Part shown: piece after piece, positions 1 through 8,465 of the stretch | How the letters are laid out: each line of letters begins with the position of its first letter | Position numbering within the stretch: the first letter of the stretch is position 1 | NCBI GenBank assembly: GCA_023957125.1 | Contig: JAMLHL010000033.1 | Coordinates: forward strand, 1 to 39,627 | Reading direction: 5' to 3' | DNA: 39,627 nt | Origin: Chitinophagaceae bacterium | GTDB lineage: Bacteria; Bacteroidota; Bacteroidia; Chitinophagales; Chitinophagaceae | Position numbers and translations under genes: made by a program | Notes under the pieces: model-generated | What the model was told of the DNA's origin: nothing | The model's database searches: none | Seen by the model: only the letters and a program-made list of their open reading frames with translations

Positions 1-2
1 CC

Positions 3-92
3 GAGACTACGCCTGAGAAGAAAAAAGATGAAAGGACACTCGGCAGCGAAAAAAAGCATAGCAGTAGTATCCGGCAGATCATGATCCGATAA
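3..92 (+). CDS. Possible C-terminal end of a protein running in from the left edge
   Basis: One plus-strand frame is open from the left edge to a TAA at 90-92. It would encode about 29 residues that are rich in Lys, Glu and Ser. The other two plus frames are closed at 13-15 and 82-84. The stretch is too short to recognise, and nothing downstream in 93-353 continues it. It could be chance; the only support is the open frame and its charged, tail-like composition. Confidence 0.25.
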   Translation, partial: ETTPEKKKDERTLGSEKKHSSSIRQIMIR

Positions 93-353
93 TTTGGAAA
101 TGAGAAAAATAACGCGGCAGGGATCAACAACGTTTACACAGGGCGGAACGTTTAAAAAGCACGATCCGAAGGTATAGGCTCTGCTTTATATTGTTACCCC
201 ACATTTGGAGGTATTTTCAGAAAACTTAAAAAAATCTCACTGTAAAAGCGGGTTGGGTATCGCCAGCCCTCAAAGGCTACGGTCGGTACCGCAGGTCAGA
301 CCGCAGCCTTCCGGAACGGTGTCCTGTGAATATGTGAATTTGCAGATCCGCGA
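93..353. other. Intergenic stretch with one imperfect palindrome
   Basis: No convincing gene is seen. A 60-codon plus-strand frame starting at 205 has no family resemblance and runs antisense into the end of the next gene, so it is not called. At 275-308 there is an inverted repeat with 10-nt arms, one mismatch and a 14-nt spacer (GGCTACGGTC / GACCGCAGCC). It lies just past the stop of the minus-strand gene at 354 and has no T-tract, so it is a possible stabilising stem rather than a clear terminator. Confidence 0.4.
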
Positions 354-1745
354 TTATTCCGGTTTCAGCAAAAAGATCTGGAAATAGTCTTTTCCATCTT
401 TCTTAATGCGGCGGTTAAACGCTAATATTTTTCCGTTGTTAGACCAGATTGCTGCGCCCCGGGGTGCAAACTCGTCACTGCTCCGCGCGGTAAGCCGCTC
501 GGAAATGTGGGTTTGTATGCCGGTAATAAACACGCTGTTGTCCGCTATATAGGCCACATATTTGTCATCCGGACTGATATTCAAAGGTCCTTTTACCGGG
601 AAAGCATTGTAGCTGATCTGGGTAATTTCTCCGCCATTGGGCGACACGCCGAAAATTTGTACAATCCCGGCTGAATCTTTGGCGGTGAACAAAATAAGGG
701 ACCCGTCGGAGGTGGTATGAAGCCAGTGCCGCGGACCTTCAATGCCGCGCAGGGTATGGGTTACTCTTCTTTGTGTGGTTCCGGCAGGCGGATCGGGCCT
801 GGTGAAGGCTGTTCCTTCAAGGTGTTCACCCGGAGAAGCGTTGGTGATGTCTTCCGGGATGTCTGCAACAAATACTTCGGTTACAATTTCATTGTTTTGA
901 TTCCGGGTATTGCCCTGGAAAGCAATTGCCCGGTGTTGCCAGCTCCCGTCCGCTTTACGGTAGCCCTCCCTCCCGATCCAGCCTTCATCGAATGCCTTAT
1001 CAATTTCATCCGTTCCGGGAGTGGGCTTTTCGGTGACCCGGGCAACAACAGCCGAGAAACAGGCCCCGCTGTTGTTCTCCATATTTCCATCGTCGGGAAC
1101 GGAAACTTTTCCCGGCATCATGGCAACAATAGTACGGAGGTCTTTTACCGAACTGTCTTTTTTTGACAGTTCTTCAATAATATCATCATTATAGGTACAG
1201 GAGATCCATTTTCCATCGCCGCTCCAGGTGTGCGCGTGCGTTCCGCCCCGCAAAGCGCCGGGTGTAAAAGGCGCGATCATATTACGGGCATCCATGAAAA
1301 CCGGTTTGAACGGGTTGTTGACATGAATGGCAACCCCGGTACGGCGGGAAAAGGAGTAAGGCCGTTCCTTATTGGCGTTGCGGATACCATGAATGAATAG
1401 TACCGTAGGGTCCACCGGGGAAAATGTAACCGCTCCTACCCCCGGGCCATATTGCGTCTGATTTTCTGTCTGGTACAATACTTTCGTCTTGCCGCTGTTT
1501 ACATTCACCATCTCAATACTTCCGGTAACGCCTATTCCGCCATCATCGTTCCGGGTATCGTAAACGATCCATTCATCATCAGGGGAAAAAACCTGGGTAG
1601 AATTCAGGTAATGACCCTGGTTTCCGTTGGTAAGCTGGGTTTCAGTAAATTGCATGGAGTCCGTATTTTTTTCAGATGAACAGGAAGCCATCAAAAAAAT
1701 ACCGCAAAATAAAAATACCCGGATTCTTTTATTGGGCTTATACAT
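354..1745 (-). CDS. DUF3748 (YidR-like) beta-propeller lipoprotein
   Basis: This 463-residue protein has an N-terminal hydrophobic segment ending in a lipobox (FLMASC, Cys about residue 22), so it is probably an envelope lipoprotein. The body closely follows the E. coli YidR/DUF3748 pattern. I recognise the GTHAHTWSGDGKW block, SCTYNDDI, TPGTDEIDKAFDEGW, PPAGTTQRRVTHT, EGPRHWLH and a final FSP/SPDDKY-type propeller repeat. WD40/TolB-like repeats suggest a six- or seven-bladed propeller. The molecular function of the family is unknown. The ATG at 1743-1745 is the natural start because the signal peptide follows at once. It is the last gene of the minus-strand block and sits 43 bp after the EnvC-like gene. 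Family assignment is firm; no function is claimed. Confidence 0.85.
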   Translation of the reverse strand: MYKPNKRIRVFLFCGIFLMASCSSEKNTDSMQFTETQLTNGNQGHYLNSTQVFSPDDEWIVYDTRNDDGGIGVTGSIEMVNVNSGKTKVLYQTENQTQYGPGVGAVTFSPVDPTVLFIHGIRNANKERPYSFSRRTGVAIHVNNPFKPVFMDARNMIAPFTPGALRGGTHAHTWSGDGKWISCTYNDDIIEELSKKDSSVKDLRTIVAMMPGKVSVPDDGNMENNSGACFSAVVARVTEKPTPGTDEIDKAFDEGWIGREGYRKADGSWQHRAIAFQGNTRNQNNEIVTEVFVADIPEDITNASPGEHLEGTAFTRPDPPAGTTQRRVTHTLRGIEGPRHWLHTTSDGSLILFTAKDSAGIVQIFGVSPNGGEITQISYNAFPVKGPLNISPDDKYVAYIADNSVFITGIQTHISERLTARSSDEFAPRGAAIWSNNGKILAFNRRIKKDGKDYFQIFLLKPE

Positions 1746-1788
1746 ACCCGGTATAGAGCAAAAAAACGGGAAAACATACTGATGGGGA

Positions 1789-3084
1789 TTACCTTGATTT
1801 GATCCAGTCTTCCGGATTGAGGTATTTGGGATTATTGCCGACCACCTCGGTTACTACAAAAAGCACCTTCCCGATACCGTCCTCGTCTTCCGATTCGGCT
1901 GCCCGGCCGAGCACCTGTCCAAGTTTAATATCCTGGTTTTTTTGCACGGCAATATTAATGAGATTGTAATAAGTGGTAAGATATTTCCCGTGTCTTAAAG
2001 TTACCGCGGAAACGGCTCCAAAATTATGTACAGAAGAGACGGTGCCTTCAAATACCGATTTTACCGGTTCCCCGATGTTGGTTTGAATATACACACCGAT
2101 ATTATCCTCAAACAACCGCGTGCCCTCAATTTTGTGTCTCCCGAATTGCCCGGTAATATTGCCTTTTGACACGGGCCAGGGAAGTTTTCTACGATTGTTT
2201 TCAAAGCCAACGGAAACGGCGGTTACTTCCGGCGTATTCTCCAGCTTACTGGCAACGCGGGTGGCCGTGGCCGAACTGCCGGCGGCTGGCGTTGTCTTTG
2301 CCGTTCCGCCCGCTTTAGCGGCAGCCTCTCTCCTCGCCTTCTCCGCTTTTTCCGCCTCCATTATTTCTCTCCTGATAATGGCTGCTATAGAGTTCCTGAT
2401 ATTGGTTTCTACTTTTCTTTTGGAAGAAAGTTGCTTGTCGAGTTCCTTTTCTTTCCGTTTTAGCTGGGAAACCACTGCATTCTTCTGGTTTTTTTCATCT
2501 TCCAGTTTTTTCATTTGCTTACCCTGCTCTTCGAGGGTTTTTGATTTCAGCGTTTTATTTTCCGCCAGCGCCTCGTTTTTCTGGGCCAACAGAAGCTGGG
2601 TATGATAGATATTCTCCACCTGTTTCTCCCGGTATTCCCGGTATGCTTTCAGATAGGTAATGCGTTTTATTACATCATTAAAACTCACTGCTGAAAAAAT
2701 AAAATTCAGCATGTCATAATTGTTTTGGTTTTTGTAAGCGTATTCAAGAGTCCTGGCATATTGCGTTTTCAATGTATCCAGTTCATTTTTCAGCCGGTCT
2801 ATCTCCCGGTTATTGTTGCTGATATCGTTGTCTATGAGATGAACCTGCCGGTTGATATTTCCTATGATGGCGTCCCTTTTTTTGATCAGGTTTCTGATCC
2901 GGGCCAATTGGCCCAGGCTTTCCTGCTTATTTTTCTTGACCACCAGTTGCGATTTCCTCAGCTCTTCGATTTCCCGCTGTATCTGTTTTCTCTGGTTTTC
3001 CAATTCATCTTTTGTCTGCGCCTGTAATGATGACACCTGGATACCACCCAACAGGAAAAAAAGTATGAAAAGAAATTTGTGCAT
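1789..3084 (-). CDS. EnvC-like murein hydrolase activator (coiled coil plus degenerate LytM/M23 domain)
   Basis: This is a 431-residue exported protein. It has a Sec signal peptide (residues 1 to about 23), a long Lys/Glu/Gln-rich coiled coil (about 25-250), an Ala/Thr/Gly linker and a C-terminal LytM/M23 domain (about 300-425). An in-frame TTG lies 30 nt upstream, but the ATG at 3082-3084 places the signal peptide at the N-terminus and is preferred. The zinc ligands of active M23 peptidases appear lost: FGRHKIEG keeps a histidine, but the usual D position reads NIGV and the HxH motif reads VVTEV. This resembles E. coli EnvC, which activates amidases rather than cutting murein itself. Its neighbours DUF4292 and dut are frequent companions in Bacteroidota. 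The role in septal peptidoglycan splitting is inferred from the family. Confidence 0.82.
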   Translation of the reverse strand: MHKFLFILFFLLGGIQVSSLQAQTKDELENQRKQIQREIEELRKSQLVVKKNKQESLGQLARIRNLIKKRDAIIGNINRQVHLIDNDISNNNREIDRLKNELDTLKTQYARTLEYAYKNQNNYDMLNFIFSAVSFNDVIKRITYLKAYREYREKQVENIYHTQLLLAQKNEALAENKTLKSKTLEEQGKQMKKLEDEKNQKNAVVSQLKRKEKELDKQLSSKRKVETNIRNSIAAIIRREIMEAEKAEKARREAAAKAGGTAKTTPAAGSSATATRVASKLENTPEVTAVSVGFENNRRKLPWPVSKGNITGQFGRHKIEGTRLFEDNIGVYIQTNIGEPVKSVFEGTVSSVHNFGAVSAVTLRHGKYLTTYYNLINIAVQKNQDIKLGQVLGRAAESEDEDGIGKVLFVVTEVVGNNPKYLNPEDWIKSR

Positions 3085-3168
3085 GACGGACCATTTTACT
3101 TTAAGATCAACCAAAAGGATTATACTGCAAATAACGATACTAAGGAGCTGTGATTGCGCGCTATAATG

Positions 3169-3987
3169 TTAAAATTCTTTTCCGCGGTAGTTGCGGGGTA
3201 TATTAAAGGGAAAACTTAACGGGATATCGAATTCTATTTGTTTATAATCAAGACTGATATCCAGGCTCGCCTTTTCGGCTACGGTAATTTTCCGGCTGGT
3301 TGAGAAAAGCCTTCCCCCGATGCTTACAAAATCATTATAGGTGAAATCGGCGGTGCGGTTGCGGATCGGGTCCACATCATCCAGTTTGCTATGCAGTATG
3401 GCGAAATCTTCTTTCCTCAGAGACAGCAGTTGTTTAAAAAAATCATCCATAGTGGATAAAGAAACCGTTTGTTCTTTTTCCTTATAAAGCAATACCCTGG
3501 TGCTGTCCAGATAGACCGGGTTGCCCACGATCAAACTCTGCAGGGTATAAAAGTCCACCGGGAGTTGAATAATATTCCTGATGTATTCCACCGAACGGTA
3601 TTGAACGCTTTTGTCGAGTTTATCCAAGATCTTAACGCTGTCGGGCGTGATAAGAACCCGGAAAGCTTCGATGCCAAATGCTGCGTTGATAGAGATCCAG
3701 ATAACGCTGTCTTTTTGAATCCGGACAAAAGCGTTGAAGTCATAATTCCTTTGTCTGCTGTCCCTGTATTGTACTTTGATCTTGGAAGAGAAAGTGCGAA
3801 AGTCAATGAGATTATCATTTATCCGGTCGAAGGTTTCATGTACCAGCCTGGCGGAATCTGTTTCCGACGGGTTGATCAGCAGGGTAACAACCGTATCCTT
3901 TTTGGTAATGGCCGTTTGCAGTTTTTTTGAACTTCTGCAACCGAACAGGATGAAAATAATGAAGGTGGTACTGATGAAGAGCCGCAT
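3169..3987 (-). CDS. DUF4292 lipoprotein (LolB/LolA-like fold)
   Basis: A 272-residue lipoprotein: hydrophobic N-terminus with lipobox ILFGC (Cys17) followed by a Ser/Lys-rich stretch. The body has the DUF4292 features: a FSSKIKVQYRD block near residue 65, WISINAAFGIEAFRVLITPDSV and a VDFYTLQSLIVGNPVY segment. The family is predicted to have a half-barrel like the lipoprotein carriers LolA/LolB, but its function is not established. It lies between dut (18 bp upstream) and the EnvC-like gene, an arrangement typical of Bacteroidota, and probably shares their transcript. The ATG directly precedes the lipoprotein signal. Confidence 0.8.
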   Translation of the reverse strand: MRLFISTTFIIFILFGCRSSKKLQTAITKKDTVVTLLINPSETDSARLVHETFDRINDNLIDFRTFSSKIKVQYRDSRQRNYDFNAFVRIQKDSVIWISINAAFGIEAFRVLITPDSVKILDKLDKSVQYRSVEYIRNIIQLPVDFYTLQSLIVGNPVYLDSTRVLLYKEKEQTVSLSTMDDFFKQLLSLRKEDFAILHSKLDDVDPIRNRTADFTYNDFVSIGGRLFSTSRKITVAEKASLDISLDYKQIEFDIPLSFPFNIPRNYRGKEF

Positions 3988-4005
3988 GATCGCTTATTAA
4001 CCGGT

Positions 4006-4449
4006 TTATTGCTTTCCTGTATGACCGAAACCGCCGTCATTCCTGGAGGTTGCACCAACGCTTTCCGCCGTTTCCCACAGGATTTGTTCTACCCGTTGAA
4101 CCACCATTTGTGCAATGCGGTCGCCCGGGAGAATTTGCTGCGGTTCAGCGGAGAGATTGATAAGGATGATCTTGATTTCCCCCCGGTAATCGGCGTCTAT
4201 GGTACCGGGCGTGTTTAAACAGGTGATGCCTTGTTTAACGGCAAGCCCGCTGCGCGGCCGGATCTGTATTTCAAAGCCTTCCGGAATTTCAACATACAGA
4301 CCGGTAGGGATCAGGGTTCGTTCCATAGGCTGAAGTACGACAGGTGCATTAAGAGACGCCCGCACATCCATACCCGAAGCCCCCGGCGTGGCATAGGCCG
4401 GAAGCGCGTTATTGGAACGGTTAACAATTTTAATGATAAGAGAAGCCAT
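4006..4449 (-). CDS. dut: Deoxyuridine 5'-triphosphate nucleotidohydrolase
   Basis: Hydrolyses dUTP to dUMP and pyrophosphate, keeping uracil out of DNA and feeding thymidylate synthesis; it acts in the cytosol as a trimer. The 147 residues match the usual length. All five trimeric dUTPase motifs are visible: PGASGMDVRA (1), RPRSGLAVKQG (2), GTIDADYRGEI with the catalytic Asp (3), DRIAQMVV (4) and GGFGHTG (5, where Ser of the usual GFGSTG is His). The gene is 41 bp downstream of ispF and 18 bp upstream of the DUF4292 gene, all on the minus strand, so co-transcription is likely. Confidence 0.95.
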   Translation of the reverse strand: MASLIIKIVNRSNNALPAYATPGASGMDVRASLNAPVVLQPMERTLIPTGLYVEIPEGFEIQIRPRSGLAVKQGITCLNTPGTIDADYRGEIKIILINLSAEPQQILPGDRIAQMVVQRVEQILWETAESVGATSRNDGGFGHTGKQ

Positions 4450-4490
4450 CGGGCAAAAGTAAGATTATTTCCAATTGAAGATTTCCGGTT

Positions 4491-4982
4491 TTATTCCCCG
4501 GCTGTATCCCGTTTCAGCAATACGGTAGCATAAGCCATCAATCCCTCTTCCCGCCCCGCGAAGCCCATTTTTTCGGTAGTGGTGGCTTTAATGGAGATAT
4601 CATGAACATCTATTTGTACAATACGGGCAATTACTTCGCGCATAGCATTCACATACGGTTTTATTTTGGGCGCTTCCAGACATAGGGTGGAATCAATGTT
4701 GACAATAACATAGCCTTCTTCGCGGATGAGTCCGAAACTTCGTTGCAAGAGGATCTTGCTGTCAATATCTTTATATTCGGGGGAAGTATCGGGAAAATGA
4801 GCGCCGATATCCCCCAGCGACAGGGCGCCCAGCATGGCATCGCAAATGGCATGTAACAGTACATCCGCGTCGCTGTGACCCACCGAACCTTTGTAATGCG
4901 GTATTTCGATCCCGCCGATCCAGAGTTTTTTTCCTTCAGCGAGTTGGTGAAAATCCACTCCCAGGCCTATTCTGTAAGACAT
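4491..4982 (-). CDS. ispF: 2-C-methyl-D-erythritol 2,4-cyclodiphosphate synthase
   Basis: Cyclises CDP-methylerythritol 2-phosphate to MEcPP, releasing CMP, in the non-mevalonate isoprenoid pathway. The 163 residues match the family length. Metal ligands are in place: Asp10 and His12 in GVDFHQ and His44 in SDADVLLHA. The C-terminal KATTTEKMGFAGREEG block is the cytidine/active-site signature. The ATG at 4980-4982 gives the standard N-terminus. It is the first gene of the minus-strand block, and a strong terminator lies immediately upstream, so its promoter is not obvious. Confidence 0.95.
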   Translation of the reverse strand: MSYRIGLGVDFHQLAEGKKLWIGGIEIPHYKGSVGHSDADVLLHAICDAMLGALSLGDIGAHFPDTSPEYKDIDSKILLQRSFGLIREEGYVIVNIDSTLCLEAPKIKPYVNAMREVIARIVQIDVHDISIKATTTEKMGFAGREEGLMAYATVLLKRDTAGE

Positions 4983-4990
4983 CTTTTCTG

Positions 4991-5040
4991 CTAAAATAAA
5001 AAGAAAGACCCAACAAGCGGAATAAACCTGTTGGGTCTTA
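4991..5040 (-). terminator. Rho-independent terminator of porV
   Basis: A perfect 11-bp stem (AAGACCCAACA at 5005-5015 with TGTTGGGTCTT at 5029-5039) is followed on the minus strand by a T-rich run (complement of 4991-5004). It lies 20 bp past the porV stop and ends only 8 bp before the ispF ATG. Confidence 0.85.
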
Positions 5041-5059
5041 ACCGGTTACCATAATATTT

Positions 5060-6214
5060 TTAGTATTGCGCGCTTCCCCCGGTTTCGACTTCCCCGCCGA
5101 AATTAAACACCAGGCTAAAGCGAATCGTATTGGAAAGCGGATTTCTGTTCACCCCGTTCCCCGATGGCAGCAGGTAGGAAAAATTCAGTCCGAAGATATT
5201 GTAATTGATCCCTACGCCCATCGTAACGTAGCTTCTTTTACCCATGCTGGCGCTTTCTCCGTAATAGCCTGCCCGGAGGGCAAACTGGTCGTTATAAACG
5301 TATTCCGCTCCGGCAGAATAGGCGAGGGCGTTATTGCTGAAGGACTTAAACCAACCGCTCACCACTCCGTCGCTGTTGTATTTGTCAAATTCTTCCTGGG
5401 TTACATCATCGCCGGATGGAGGCGCGGGTACGAGTAACTTATTGAATTCTCCGTTGAGAGAAATTTTATGAACTTCATTGGTTACCCAGGTATGCCCAAG
5501 GCCTACGCCCAGGTTGGCCGGGATGAAATTCCGCTGAATGGCATCGGCGCTATAGGATATTTTGGAACCGAGATTGCTGAACGCGGCGCCCACATTCCAG
5601 CCCTGTCCGTCTTCATCGGCCGTTGTATAATATAAACCCACGTCGCCGGCTACCGCCGTACCCGCTTTATAGGAATACCCGTTGGTTGAAGCGCCTCCCG
5701 CAAGATTGGAATAAATATAGCGGAGGGCGACCCCCAGGGATAACTGGTCGGATAGTTTCCGGGAATAGCCGAGATCCAGCCCGAATTCCCGGGGATTAAA
5801 CCTGTTCAGGTCGTTTCCCAGCGCATCGGTAAATTGTATGTTCCCCAGGCTGAAATAGCGCAGGGAAGCGGATAAAGCCTGCTGGTCGTCAAATTTATAA
5901 TAACCCGCAAGAGAGGCGAGATATACATCATTTAAGCCAAGGTCTTTTAACCAGGGGGTATAAGTGAGCCCCAGTCCGGCCTCGTTTTTTGCGAAAGGAT
6001 ATTTTGCCACATTATAGAACTGGGCGTTGACATCGGGGGTGGTGGAAACACCCATATCCCCCATTCCCCCCGCCCGGGCATCGGGTGAAATGCGTAAAAA
6101 CGGCACTGCCGTGGTAACAATATTTATTGGCTCCGCACTTTGTCCGAAAGTACCCGCCGATATACTCATGAGCAGGAGGCCGGCAACAGAAAATCTCCTC
6201 ATAGAATGTTTCAT
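5060..6214 (-). CDS. porV: Type IX secretion system outer-membrane protein PorV (LptO family)
   Basis: A 384-residue FadL-like outer-membrane beta-barrel. In the T9SS, PorV binds the C-terminal signal of cargo leaving the SprA translocon and delivers it to the PorU sortase or attachment complex. The sequence has a signal peptide (cleavage near GTFGQS) and the family hallmark VPFLRISPDARAGGMGD near residues 38-54. Regular amphipathic strands follow, ending in an aromatic C-terminus typical of barrels. Two in-frame ATGs (codons 1 and 5) are possible; the first is used. It is divergent from gldJ across a 436-bp gap. In Flavobacterium johnsoniae porV, porU and gldJ are neighbours, but no porU lies here. 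A terminator follows. Confidence 0.9.
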   Translation of the reverse strand: MKHSMRRFSVAGLLLMSISAGTFGQSAEPINIVTTAVPFLRISPDARAGGMGDMGVSTTPDVNAQFYNVAKYPFAKNEAGLGLTYTPWLKDLGLNDVYLASLAGYYKFDDQQALSASLRYFSLGNIQFTDALGNDLNRFNPREFGLDLGYSRKLSDQLSLGVALRYIYSNLAGGASTNGYSYKAGTAVAGDVGLYYTTADEDGQGWNVGAAFSNLGSKISYSADAIQRNFIPANLGVGLGHTWVTNEVHKISLNGEFNKLLVPAPPSGDDVTQEEFDKYNSDGVVSGWFKSFSNNALAYSAGAEYVYNDQFALRAGYYGESASMGKRSYVTMGVGINYNIFGLNFSYLLPSGNGVNRNPLSNTIRFSLVFNFGGEVETGGSAQY

Positions 6215-6650
6215 CAGAAATTGTATTTGAATGAAAAGGAATAAAAAAGTAACATTTTATTCAATATCAGGGATCTGTTTAATGGTTTAATAATGAGTTT
6301 GCGAAGTAAAACAGTATTTTTCGTTTTTACAGGCAAAATATTTTTCCGCGCTGTAAAACGGAACAGATTTAACAAATACCATGCCCCCTTCTTTCTCAAC
6401 ATCTTATACAACGAAGCAGGAAAATAAATATTGTTTTGTGTCTGATATTCATCACTTTGGCGTGAAAATGGATAGTAGAGCAGAAGTTTAGCATTTAATA
6501 AACACAAAAGTGTTCCCGGCCTTTTGTAAAGTAATTAAATTGCACGTTGTTAATTAGAATATATTCTCGTAAAAGGAGGCTTAAACCTCCTGAATCATAC
6601 AATAATTGAAGTGTAATACCCGTTATCTTTTTTAGTTTAAATCCAGCAAA
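6215..6650. promoter_or_regulatory. Divergent porV/gldJ intergenic region
   Basis: This 436-bp AT-rich region must carry promoters for both genes. Visible elements are a short palindrome AACAC-aaaa-GTGTT near 6502-6515 and a 6-bp stem AGGAGG/CCTCCT at 6574-6591. TATCTTTT at 6624-6631 resembles a Bacteroidota -7 box (TAnnTTTG), with no well-spaced -33 TTG. A 97-codon minus-strand frame at 6214-6507 has no family resemblance and is not called. Confidence 0.4.
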
Positions 6651-8210
6651 ATGCATAGACTACTGAATCTGAAAAGTTTGCTTCTCCTGTCGGCCGTTGC
6701 TCTGTTCTTCACCTCATGTAAAAACGGACTTTTGGGGAAGAAGAAATTTGATAAATCGGATGTGACCGGTTGGAACTACAACGACAAAAACATGGGTGGT
6801 TTCAACGTTTCCAAGGAAAAAGAACAAAATACCGGCCCGGGACTGGTCTTCGTGCAGGGCGGTACCTTCACCATGGGTGCCACGGAAGAAGACGTGATGG
6901 GAGATTGGAATAATATCCCCCGCCGGGTAACCGTTTCTTCCTTTTATATTGACCGCACCGAAGTGGCCAATGTGCACTATCGCGAATACCTGCACTGGCT
7001 GGAAGCCGTTTTTGATGATCCCGAATATGCTGCTGTGTTGGACGCGGCTAAACCCGATACGCTGGTATGGAGAGAAGAACTGGCTTATAATGAACCGCTG
7101 GTAGAATACTATTTTCGTCATCCTTCCTATAATTATTATCCGGTTGTCGGCGTAAGCTGGAAACAGGCCAATGATTTTTGTCTTTGGCGCAGCGACCGCG
7201 TAAACGAGAGGATCCTGGTAGAAAAAGGCTATATCAATAAGAATCAGTTGAAAACACTGCAGGGACAGGGGCAGGAAAACTTTAACACCCAGGCTTATCT
7301 GAAAGACCTGTATGAACCGCAACCCGGGAAGCCGAAGAAAAATCCGTTAATGGATGCCAATGGCAGACCGCGGCTAAGGGTGAATTTTGAAGATGGCTTC
7401 CTGTTGCCGAATTACAGGCTCCCCACTGAAGCCGAATGGGAATATGCCGCTTACGGCTATATCAATCAAAATCCCCGGCCCAAGAAAAAGTCAAACGGTT
7501 CGGGCGAAGAGCTGATCAAAGAAAAGCAGGTGTACTCCTGGAGCCAGAACGTTAACGGTTTGCGTGATAACCGCCGCGGAAGCTGGCAGGGGAAATTCCT
7601 CGCTAACTTCAAGCGGGGCAGCGGAGACATGATGGGTGTTGCCGGAGGCTTAAATGACAATGCTTCCATACCCGGCCCGGTAGATGCCTTTTATCCCAAC
7701 GGTTTTGGCTTATATAACATGTCCGGAAATGTGAATGAATGGGTGGCCGATGTTTATCGCCCCCTGTCGAGCCAGGATAATGATGATTTTAATCCTTATC
7801 GTGGTAATCATTTTGAGAAATTCAAGAAAAACGACAACAACGAATACGAACGGGATAGCCTGGGCAGAGTTGTAAAAGAATATGTAACGGATGAGGAAAG
7901 CAGGAGCCGCCGCAATTACCAGAGAGGCAATGTGATTGATTATCTGGATGGAGATTCCGCTTCCCATGTTACCTATGGTTATGGTCATACGACTTTGATC
8001 AGCGATCATGCGCGGGTGATCAAAGGCGGCAGTTGGGATGACCGTGCTTATTGGTTAAGTCCTGGTACAAGGCGGTTTTTGGATGAGTCGCAAAGCAGCA
8101 GTACGGTTGGTTTCCGGTGCGCGATGGACAGGGTGGGCAGCCAGGAAGGCAATGGCTTTAAACCGGGTAACACCTGGAGTAAACGCAGACAGAATTCCAG
8201 GAAAAACTGA
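6651..8210 (+). CDS. gldJ: Gliding motility / T9SS lipoprotein GldJ
   Basis: A 519-residue lipoprotein (lipobox LFFTSC, Cys23) with a formylglycine-generating-enzyme (SUMF1/FGE-sulfatase) fold. In gliding Bacteroidota GldJ supports the motor-linked T9SS and stabilises GldK. I call GldJ rather than GldK because of the MGATEEDVMGDWNN and VTVSSFYIDRTEVANVHYREYL segments, the WRSDRVNE block and the C-terminal HARVIKGGSWDDRAYW / SSSTVGFRCAMD ending. The PTEAEWEYAAYG and NGFGLYNMSGNVNEWVADV motifs are the general FGE signature. FGE catalytic cysteines are not apparent, so a structural role is expected. It is divergent from porV and ends in a strong terminator. Confidence 0.88.
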   Translation: MHRLLNLKSLLLLSAVALFFTSCKNGLLGKKKFDKSDVTGWNYNDKNMGGFNVSKEKEQNTGPGLVFVQGGTFTMGATEEDVMGDWNNIPRRVTVSSFYIDRTEVANVHYREYLHWLEAVFDDPEYAAVLDAAKPDTLVWREELAYNEPLVEYYFRHPSYNYYPVVGVSWKQANDFCLWRSDRVNERILVEKGYINKNQLKTLQGQGQENFNTQAYLKDLYEPQPGKPKKNPLMDANGRPRLRVNFEDGFLLPNYRLPTEAEWEYAAYGYINQNPRPKKKSNGSGEELIKEKQVYSWSQNVNGLRDNRRGSWQGKFLANFKRGSGDMMGVAGGLNDNASIPGPVDAFYPNGFGLYNMSGNVNEWVADVYRPLSSQDNDDFNPYRGNHFEKFKKNDNNEYERDSLGRVVKEYVTDEESRSRRNYQRGNVIDYLDGDSASHVTYGYGHTTLISDHARVIKGGSWDDRAYWLSPGTRRFLDESQSSSTVGFRCAMDRVGSQEGNGFKPGNTWSKRRQNSRKN

Positions 8211-8236
8211 TCATAAAATTTCCAATTTTTTAATGA

Positions 8237-8267
8237 ATGCTCTCCCTCGCGGGAGGGCATTTTTTTG
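8237..8267 (+). terminator. Rho-independent terminator of gldJ
   Basis: A 10-bp stem (8237-8246 with 8251-8260, one G-T pair) with loop TCGC is followed by seven T residues, 27 bp past the gldJ stop. Confidence 0.92.
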
Positions 8268-8394
8268 TGTATATCGAATCCGTGCGGCTGGCAAGAAATA
8301 TTTTCAGGACGGGAAACATCAGGCGAATGGCCCCTCCTGCGCAATAGAAACAAAAAGGCGAAAAATAAATTTATTAGTTTCCGTGCTAAATATA

Positions 8395-8443
8395 TTAGTG
8401 TTAATAAGTTTATCCCTATCTTTACGTTCAACTGTTAATTTTG
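8395..8443 (+). promoter_or_regulatory. Candidate recA promoter(s)
   Basis: Two Bacteroidota-like -7 boxes precede recA. TAATTTTG at 8436-8443 matches TAnnTTTG fully but lacks a spaced TTG. TATCTTTA at 8417-8424 has a TTA (for TTG) exactly 19 nt upstream at 8395-8397. No LexA-type palindrome was recognised. The assignment rests on the consensus only. Confidence 0.35.
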
Positions 8444-8465
8444 AGAACATAAAACCGCATATAAT

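Noticed and set aside
205..387. 60-codon plus-strand frame
   Set aside because: No family likeness, weak start, and it overlaps the end of the DUF3748 gene in antisense.
6214..6507. 97-codon minus-strand frame upstream of porV
   Set aside because: Lies in the AT-rich divergent promoter region, its composition is not protein-like (Phe/Leu/Lys/Asn run) and it overlaps the porV start.
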